From contig JASBRM010000382.1 in assembly GCA_030149405.1 (NCBI GenBank), forward strand, positions 1 through 12,182: a stretch of 12,182 nucleotides of DNA, read 5' to 3'. This DNA comes from Neptuniibacter sp. Lineage in GTDB: Bacteria > Pseudomonadota > Gammaproteobacteria > Pseudomonadales > Balneatricaceae. Position 1 is the first letter of the stretch; each line of letters opens with the position of its first letter. The position numbers and the translations under genes were made by a program. The notes below the pieces were generated by a model. It was not told where the DNA came from, made no database searches, and worked only from the letters and a program-made list of their open reading frames with translations. This document shows positions 8,464 to 12,182 of this stretch, one piece after another.

Positions 8464-8498
8464 TCAAGAATGCTTGAGCCTATATCGAATGCTCAAGC
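8464..8498. repeat. Clustered TCAAG/CTTGA half-sites upstream of aer
   Basis: Inverted repeat GCTTGAG (8472-8478)/CTCAAGC (8492-8498), with a further TCAAG at 8464-8468 and a direct repeat GAATGCT (8468-8474, 8487-8493). It lies 37 bases before the aer start and could be a regulator site or a leader hairpin. I see no convincing promoter in 8357-8534; TTGGCA at 8441 is a good -35 but lacks a matching -10. Confidence 0.3.
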
Positions 8499-8534
8499 TA
8501 CAAACCTATATAAAAACAAAAATGGATAGGATGA

Positions 8535-10070
8535 ATGAACGCAGAAAACGACGCTTATGTGCTTACAACGGACCCAGAAGGCAATATCCAGTATTGCAGC
8601 CCGGGTCTTCAAAGTCTGACTGGATACAATGCCGCGGAAATGCAGGGTGAGAACATCCGTATACTGAAACACCCAGACATGCCCGATGGCCCATTCAAAG
8701 ACCTATGGAACACCATATCCCAAGGTAAATCCTGGATGGGCATGATCAAAAACAAAATGAAAAATGGTGAAACCTTTTGGGTTGATACCTACGTCATTCC
8801 CATTATGGAAAACGGCAAGATCATTGAATATCAGTGCATCTACCGCAAACCAAAACCCGAAGTGGTCAGCCGTGCAGACCATATCTATACACTCAGAAAA
8901 CAAGGCAAAAGCCCAAAAGCCCTGAGCAAGCCTAACCCCAGAGTCACCTTCCGGATGCTCTCTGTGTTTCTGTTGGCATTCGTTCCGGTTATCGCTGCGA
9001 CGTTACTACAGCTACCTCAGGAATTTACCCTGGCAATCACCATTGCAGCGCTGGTTCTGGGCGGGTTGATGAGCTACTACCTAACACGTTCACTTGAAGA
9101 TGTGATCAAAGAAAGCCGTAAACTGGTTAATCATCAGGTTAAACAGCTGATCTACACCGGCACCACGAACGACATAGGACAGCTTTTGCTGACCCAGACC
9201 ATGCTTCAGTCACAACTGGATGCCATTCTTCGCCGTATCAGCGCGGCTTCTAACGAAGTACAAACCAGTGCCAGTGAATCAACAGAAGTAATGAGCACCA
9301 CCTGTCAGGAAGCGGAGGAACAGCAACGTTCTTTACAGCAACTTGCAGCAGCCATGTCACAGGTTTCCAGTGCCACCAGCTCAGTTGCACAAACCACTGC
9401 TGAAGCACTGCAACAGGTGAATCAGGTACAGGATGATGCCAACAACGGTGGTGAAATCGTAGACAGTGCCGTGAACGCTATGTCTTCACTGGATCAGGCC
9501 ATTGATCAGATTGACCACAATATCGACAACCTGAAACAAAGCAGCGAGAACATCGGTAAGGTTGTCGTGGTCATCAGCGATATCGCAGAACAGACCAATC
9601 TCTTAGCACTTAACGCTGCGATTGAGGCAGCTCGGGCCGGTGAAAATGGCCGCGGTTTTGCGGTAGTTGCAGATGAGGTAAGACAGCTGGCGCAACGTAC
9701 TCAAAATTCAACACAAGAGATCAACGAAATCATCACCGCTCTGCAGCAGGAAATCACCCTGATCTCCAGTTCCATGGTCAGTGGCCGCGAGCTGACAGAT
9801 ACCTCAGTAGCCAAAATTCAGGAAGCCGGCTCAAGCTTGAAAGCCATTCTCAATGCGGTAGATGAACTGAGCAATATGACTGCCCAGATTGCCTCCGCAA
9901 CCGAAGAGCAAAATGCAGTCGCGGTAGAGATGAATGAACAGATCTTCACCATCCAACGCAACTCAGAAAATGTAGTAAGCCAGGCCAGCCAAACCCTAAA
10001 CCTTAATAAAAAATCCGAAGACCTGGCCCGTAAACAGACTCAGATGATTGAGCGAGTTCTGACCTGCTAA
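8535..10070 (+). CDS. aer: Aer-type PAS-containing methyl-accepting chemotaxis receptor (energy/aerotaxis)
   Basis: A 511-residue inner-membrane chemoreceptor close in layout to E. coli Aer (506). Residues about 5-105 form a cytoplasmic PAS domain. HPDMP at 46-50, [12 protein letters not shown] at 67-78 and [10 protein letters not shown] at 81-90 match the segments of Aer that bind FAD, so the cofactor is probably FAD, sensing redox state. Aer has Arg before the conserved His; here it is Lys45. Two hydrophobic segments (about 139-158 and 163-184) make a membrane hairpin with almost no periplasmic part. The cytoplasmic signalling domain has its conserved tip at about 350-375 ([21 protein letters not shown]). 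There is no C-terminal methylesterase/transferase-binding pentapeptide; the protein ends ERVLTC. TAGGA precedes the ATG at 8535. The catabolic context fits metabolism-dependent taxis to aromatics. Confidence 0.92.
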   Translation: MNAENDAYVLTTDPEGNIQYCSPGLQSLTGYNAAEMQGENIRILKHPDMPDGPFKDLWNTISQGKSWMGMIKNKMKNGETFWVDTYVIPIMENGKIIEYQCIYRKPKPEVVSRADHIYTLRKQGKSPKALSKPNPRVTFRMLSVFLLAFVPVIAATLLQLPQEFTLAITIAALVLGGLMSYYLTRSLEDVIKESRKLVNHQVKQLIYTGTTNDIGQLLLTQTMLQSQLDAILRRISAASNEVQTSASESTEVMSTTCQEAEEQQRSLQQLAAAMSQVSSATSSVAQTTAEALQQVNQVQDDANNGGEIVDSAVNAMSSLDQAIDQIDHNIDNLKQSSENIGKVVVVISDIAEQTNLLALNAAIEAARAGENGRGFAVVADEVRQLAQRTQNSTQEINEIITALQQEITLISSSMVSGRELTDTSVAKIQEAGSSLKAILNAVDELSNMTAQIASATEEQNAVAVEMNEQIFTIQRNSENVVSQASQTLNLNKKSEDLARKQTQMIERVLTC

Positions 10071-10078
10071 ATCACTCC

Positions 10079-10118
10079 AATTGAGGTTAGTCTCAGCACG
10101 CGTGCTAACCTCAATTTT
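10079..10118 (+). terminator. Terminator after aer with internal palindrome
   Basis: A 12-bp inverted repeat AATTGAGGTTAG/CTAACCTCAATT starts eight bases after the aer stop. The right arm runs into TTTT. The loop region overlaps a second perfect 12-bp palindrome, AGCACGCGTGCT (10095-10106). It probably terminates aer transcription. Confidence 0.75.
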
Positions 10119-10301
10119 AATAAACACACTACTTTGCTTGACCCGCTTTTTATGTAACCAGCTAAATATAGTTTCTCAGCAAAATATTTCATTCTCCTAG
10201 TTCAATAAAATGATCCATATTGGCTGTCAATATTCTGTATAAGCTCAAGCACTCTGTCACAATCTTCAGGTTTACCCTCCCTTCGATTCAACAAGCTCTA
10301 G
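10119..10301. other. AT-rich intergenic stretch without a supported gene
   Basis: No intact gene is visible here. On the minus strand, 10202-10297 is an open stretch of 31 codons between two stops. It translates to a charged, helix-like peptide (containing EGKPEDCDRVLELIQNID) with no Met start. It could be a fragment of a lost gene or chance, and I do not recognise it. Confidence 0.4.
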
Positions 10302-10397
10302 TATCGATTTACTCAGGCGATTACATAACGTGATTTCAGCCCAAGAGTACTGACTGACCTACGTAAAAAAGGTGAAAATATAGCCTTCCATTGCTAA
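10302..10397 (+). pseudogene. Relic of the C-terminus of a second GST
   Basis: Reading from 10332, the frame gives DFSP, two differing residues, LTDLR, one difference, then KGE. This matches residues 236-250 of the intact GST at 12 of 15 positions and 33 of 45 bases. The best block, 10350-10376, matches 8202-8228 at 22 of 27 bases. Just upstream, the codons for TQAIT (10311-10325) resemble QQAVT of the GST, followed by an in-frame TAA that is one extra codon relative to it. After KGE the match fades and a stop comes at 10395. Most base differences are synonymous, so the ancestor seems to have diverged as a working gene before decaying. Upstream of 10302 no GST similarity is visible. I found this by eye; alignment would settle the edges. 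Confidence 0.75.
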
Positions 10398-10442
10398 ACC
10401 GATCATAGCTGTGAATGGTTAAAGCCCTATAAATTTTGTGGC

Positions 10443-10471
10443 TGAACAACTGCTAATTTTTAGACTATGAT
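10443..10471 (+). promoter_or_regulatory. Predicted sigma-70 promoter of the yceI-family gene
   Basis: A -35-like TGAACA (10443-10448) and a good -10 TATGAT (10466-10471) are separated by 17 bases. The start of transcription should be near 10478, at the left edge of the palindrome at 10480-10500. The -10 matches consensus at five of six bases and the -35 at four. Confidence 0.5.
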
Positions 10472-10479
10472 CCTGTTAA

Positions 10480-10500
10480 GCCGAAACATGATGTTTCGGC
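10480..10500. promoter_or_regulatory. Perfect 21-bp palindrome at the predicted yceI transcription start
   Basis: Arms GCCGAAACAT and ATGTTTCGGC pair perfectly around a single central G. It lies right after the predicted -10, covering about +2 to +22, and 27 bases before the yceI start codon. As DNA it is a good operator for a dimeric repressor. As RNA it would form a hairpin of about 8 bp at the 5' end of the transcript. No T-run follows, so it is not a terminator. Confidence 0.6.
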
Positions 10501-10527
10501 ATATAACAATGAGATAAGGAGTAATCA

Positions 10528-11103
10528 ATGAAATCTATGCTTACCGCCCTGTGCTTAGCAGGTATCACCTCTTTCGCTCACGCGGGTTGGAATCTTAATT
10601 CTGACGATTCGAACTTTAACTTTGCCTCTATCAAAAAAAGTAACGCTTATGAGACCCATACTTTTAATAGTTATGAAGGTTCCATTAGCGATACTGGTGA
10701 AGCTGTGCTGAAACTGGACCTTAATTCTGTAAATACAGGAATTCCGATCCGTGATGAACGTATGCAGAATATGCTGTTCAACACTGTTAAGTTCCCTGCG
10801 GCAACATATAGCCTGAGTATCGATTCTGAAAAACTGGTTGCTTTGAAAGCAGGTGAACGCCTGCAGATGGATGTTGAAGGTACTCTGTCACTCTTCGGCA
10901 TTGAGAAAACGTTGCCAGCTTCACTGAATGTTTTCAAGTTGGGAGAGAAGCGACTTCTGGTATCAACGGCTAAGCCGATAGCCCTGAAAGCTTCAGATTT
11001 TGGTTTGGATAAAGGTGTTGAAGCACTACGTGAGATCGCCAAGCTGCCGGTAATTTCAACTACTGTACCGGTAAATTTCAGTCTGGTTTTCGATCAGAAA
11101 TAA
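10528..11103 (+). CDS. YceI-family secreted lipid-binding-like protein
   Basis: A 191-residue exported protein. Residues 1-19 are a Sec signal peptide (Lys2, hydrophobic core, cleavage after AHA before Gly20). The mature part, about 172 residues, matches the YceI family: NLNSDDSNFNFASIKKSN near the start, the SGxI-type opening followed by LDLNSVNTGIPIRDERMQNMLF, FPAATYSLSI, and a closing VPVNFSLVFD strand. YceI proteins fold as an extended lipocalin-like barrel that binds polyprenoid lipids in the periplasm; their physiological role is mostly unknown, and some are induced by stress or high pH. The start is supported by a strong AAGGAG at 10516-10521. It has its own predicted promoter and stands alone between two gene relics, so it is probably a later arrival at this site. 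Confidence 0.9.
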   Translation: MKSMLTALCLAGITSFAHAGWNLNSDDSNFNFASIKKSNAYETHTFNSYEGSISDTGEAVLKLDLNSVNTGIPIRDERMQNMLFNTVKFPAATYSLSIDSEKLVALKAGERLQMDVEGTLSLFGIEKTLPASLNVFKLGEKRLLVSTAKPIALKASDFGLDKGVEALREIAKLPVISTTVPVNFSLVFDQK

Positions 11104-11365
11104 ATGAATAAATGGGGTCAGAGTAGATTTGATTTTCACATATAAGTAGAGCCTCAAAATACAGCACGAACCCCTACCCCTTCTTCGCTGCAGAGTATCG
11201 CAGCTTAAACCAGATTAAGAGCTTGTTTTTCTGAGGTGGTGAAGCCTCCGAGTTTACAAGCTCTCTGGTTTAAACGAGAAACGCAGAAAACCGGGCCTGG
11301 CCCGGCAAGAAGCAGGCTCGTCTTTGGTTTGATAGGGTCTTTGCCGAAACAAAGGCCCTGACTCG
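11104..11365. mobile_element. Hairpin-rich repeat-like segment, possible remnant of a REP/RAYT-type or MITE-like element
   Basis: A non-coding stretch packed with dyads. It opens with TGGGGTCAGAGTAGATTT (11113-11130), which I recall as a recurring motif beside REP-associated (Y1) transposase genes in proteobacteria. Hairpins follow: GCTGC/GCAGC at 11187-11204; a long one at 11205-11273; CCGGGC/GCCCGG at 11291-11305; and a 10-bp stem with one G-T pair at 11334-11359 (loop CCGAAA). No transposase gene, target duplication or second TGGGGTCAGAG copy is visible, so boundaries are uncertain. It sits exactly between yceI and the Aer relic. Confidence 0.45.
11205..11273. repeat. Long imperfect inverted repeat (18 paired bases)
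   Basis: The left arm is TTAAACCAG (11205-11213), a four-base bulge ATTA, then AGAGCTTGT (11218-11226). The right arm is ACAAGCTCT followed directly by CTGGTTTAA (11256-11273). All 18 bases pair. The 29-base apical region contains a small GAGG/CCTC stem. The shape suits a structured RNA or a transposon-end hairpin. Confidence 0.7.
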
Positions 11366-11440
11366 CTGAACCTTAATAAGAAATCCGAAAACCTTCCCCG
11401 TAAACAGACTCAGATGATTGATAGAGTTTTAACCTGCTGA
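11366..11440 (+). pseudogene. Relic: last 24 codons and stop of a second Aer-like receptor
   Basis: This stretch aligns without gaps to the 3' end of the intact aer (9996-10070). Sixty-five of 75 bases are identical, and it encodes a 24-residue tail matching at 21 positions (changes D to N, A to P, E to D), including KQTQMI and RVLTC before the stop. Six of the nine differing codons are synonymous, counting the stop. The similarity ends sharply on the left at the hairpin-rich segment, so the rest of the receptor gene is gone. The terminator that follows the intact aer is also absent. Its stop directly abuts the stop of the minus-strand GGDEF gene. Confidence 0.9.
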
Positions 11441-12181
11441 TCAAGCTTTTGAATTGTCCATAACAATCCGGTTACGCCCTTTATGCTTAGCTTTATAAAG
11501 GGCTTGATCCGCTCTTTCTAATGCCTCAAGAATTGGTTCATTTTGGATCCAAGCTGTAGCACCAATACTGGTGGTCACACTGATCTGTTCATCCTTATTG
11601 GGGAAGCGGGTGTTGTCTAATTCGTGACGAATTCGGTCTAGAATCACTTGTGCCTGTTCTAAACTCACATCTACCAAAGCAATGGAGAATTCCTCTCCTC
11701 CTATTCGTCCAAAAAGATCCTTCTCTCTCAAAACACCTGATACCAGTCTTGCGAACCCTTTGAGCACCTCATCCCCTGCAGCATGACCGTAGGAATCATT
11801 AAGCTTTTTAAAATGATCCAGATCCAGCATCGCCAAAACCGTAGTTGGGCCACCTTCACGATGCAGAGCAGCACTTAATTCCAGGTATGCCCTCCGATTC
11901 AATACTCCCGTTAAAGGATCTGTTGAAGCCTGCTCCTTCAACATATGCTCTTTCAATTTTCGTTCAGAGATATCACTAATAGCGGAGAAAATAGCTTTCT
12001 CCGATTCCAATTGGATCAATGTTGAGGAGAACTGTGCCCAAAATGGCTGGCCTCGATAGGCTTTAAGTTCACATTCTATATTGTTCAAATTACCGTAAGT
12101 GCGTAACCCCTCCATCATCCTTTGACGGTCTATAGGAGAAACATAAAGATCAAAAACATTTACACCCTCAAGTTTCTGTGG
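11441..12181 (-). CDS. PAS-GGDEF diguanylate cyclase (N-terminus beyond window)
   Basis: Makes cyclic di-GMP from two GTP. The minus-strand frame stays open from its stop at 11441 to the window edge (246 codons visible), so the start lies outside; the Met codons at 12113-12118 are internal. Beyond that Met, the frame continues with VFDLYVSPIDRQRM. With the following ECELKAYRGQPFWAQF and AIFSAISDISERK, this forms a PAS domain. A short linker (LKEHMLKEQASTDPLTG) leads to a complete GGDEF domain: the substrate-site motif LDLDHFKKLNDSYGH, active-site GGEEF (11687-11701) and an intact I-site RxxD (REKD) five residues before it. It is therefore likely active and feedback-inhibited. The input signal and any further N-terminal domains cannot be seen. 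It is convergent with the Aer relic. Confidence 0.92.
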   Translation of the reverse strand, partial: PQKLEGVNVFDLYVSPIDRQRMMEGLRTYGNLNNIECELKAYRGQPFWAQFSSTLIQLESEKAIFSAISDISERKLKEHMLKEQASTDPLTGVLNRRAYLELSAALHREGGPTTVLAMLDLDHFKKLNDSYGHAAGDEVLKGFARLVSGVLREKDLFGRIGGEEFSIALVDVSLEQAQVILDRIRHELDNTRFPNKDEQISVTTSIGATAWIQNEPILEALERADQALYKAKHKGRNRIVMDNSKA

Positions 12182-12182
12182 C

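Noticed and set aside
8457..8485. Sigma-28 flagellar promoter upstream of aer (TAAA then GCCTATAT)
   Set aside because: The spacing is 17 bases between the TAAA and GCC elements rather than the expected 15, and the -10 element departs from GCCGATAA.
10671..11042. 123-codon open frame on the minus strand
   Set aside because: It is antisense to the YceI-family gene, which has a signal peptide, a strong ribosome site and family motifs.
11205..11273. Integron attC site
   Set aside because: The long dyad lacks the conserved GTTRRRY/RYYYAAC core pair and no integrase or cassette array is present.
11274..11365. Coding frame on the minus strand through the hairpin-rich segment
   Set aside because: Open for a few dozen codons in more than one frame, but with no start, no ribosome site and no recognisable motif; the dyads explain the sequence better.
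8535..11440. Recent simple duplication of the GST-aer block
   Set aside because: The relics differ from the intact genes at many synonymous sites (65/75 and 33/45 bases kept), so the copies are not recent; an old duplication or lost paralogue pair fits better.
1..12182. CRISPR array, tRNA or rRNA genes
   Set aside because: No regularly spaced direct repeats and no tRNA- or rRNA-like sequence noticed on either strand.

Overview
The window looks like a chromosomal segment of a motile, aerobic gammaproteobacterium that degrades aromatic compounds. A marine Oceanospirillales-type lineage is my best guess, from moderate GC, the mix of gene families and the style of the intergenic repeats. No taxonomic marker gene is present, so this is inference.

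Left half (1-6442): the distal part of a catechol meta-cleavage operon, all on the + strand and tightly packed. The order is 2-hydroxymuconic semialdehyde dehydrogenase (dmpC, 5' end outside the window), semialdehyde hydrolase (dmpD), 2-oxopent-4-enoate hydratase (dmpE), acetaldehyde dehydrogenase (dmpF), 4-hydroxy-2-oxovalerate aldolase (dmpG), 4-oxalocrotonate decarboxylase (dmpH), an extra membrane-anchored ABM-domain protein, and 4-oxalocrotonate tautomerase (dmpI). A strong intrinsic terminator closes the operon. Both the hydrolytic branch (DmpD) and the dehydrogenase-tautomerase-decarboxylase branch (DmpC, DmpI, DmpH) are present. They converge on DmpE, DmpG and DmpF, which yield pyruvate and acetyl-CoA. 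The ring-opening dioxygenase and the ring hydroxylase are presumably just upstream of the window. The ABM gene between dmpH and dmpI is not part of the classical dmp/xyl order.

Middle (6459-10116): a LysR-type regulator on the minus strand, divergent from a glutathione S-transferase gene with a candidate operator palindrome between them. An Aer-type PAS chemoreceptor for redox/energy taxis follows. GST and aer each end in a hairpin terminator. A GST and an energy-taxis receptor next to an aromatic pathway make sense as detoxification and metabolism-dependent taxis.

Right part (10117-12182): a rearranged zone. A secreted YceI-family protein is flanked by two gene relics. Upstream (about 10302-10397) lies a decayed C-terminus of a second GST related to the intact one. 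Downstream (11366-11440) lies the last 24 codons and stop of a second Aer-like receptor. The relics keep the order GST then Aer, so this looks like a dead second copy of the GST-aer block, now holding yceI and a roughly 260-bp hairpin-rich repeat-like segment that starts with a TGGGGTCAGAGTA motif. The window ends in a minus-strand PAS-GGDEF diguanylate cyclase cut off at its N-terminus, whose stop codon directly abuts the Aer relic.

The strongest unexpected observation is this pair of ordered relics. Next come the ABM-membrane gene inside the meta operon and a perfect 21-bp palindrome at the predicted transcription start of yceI.
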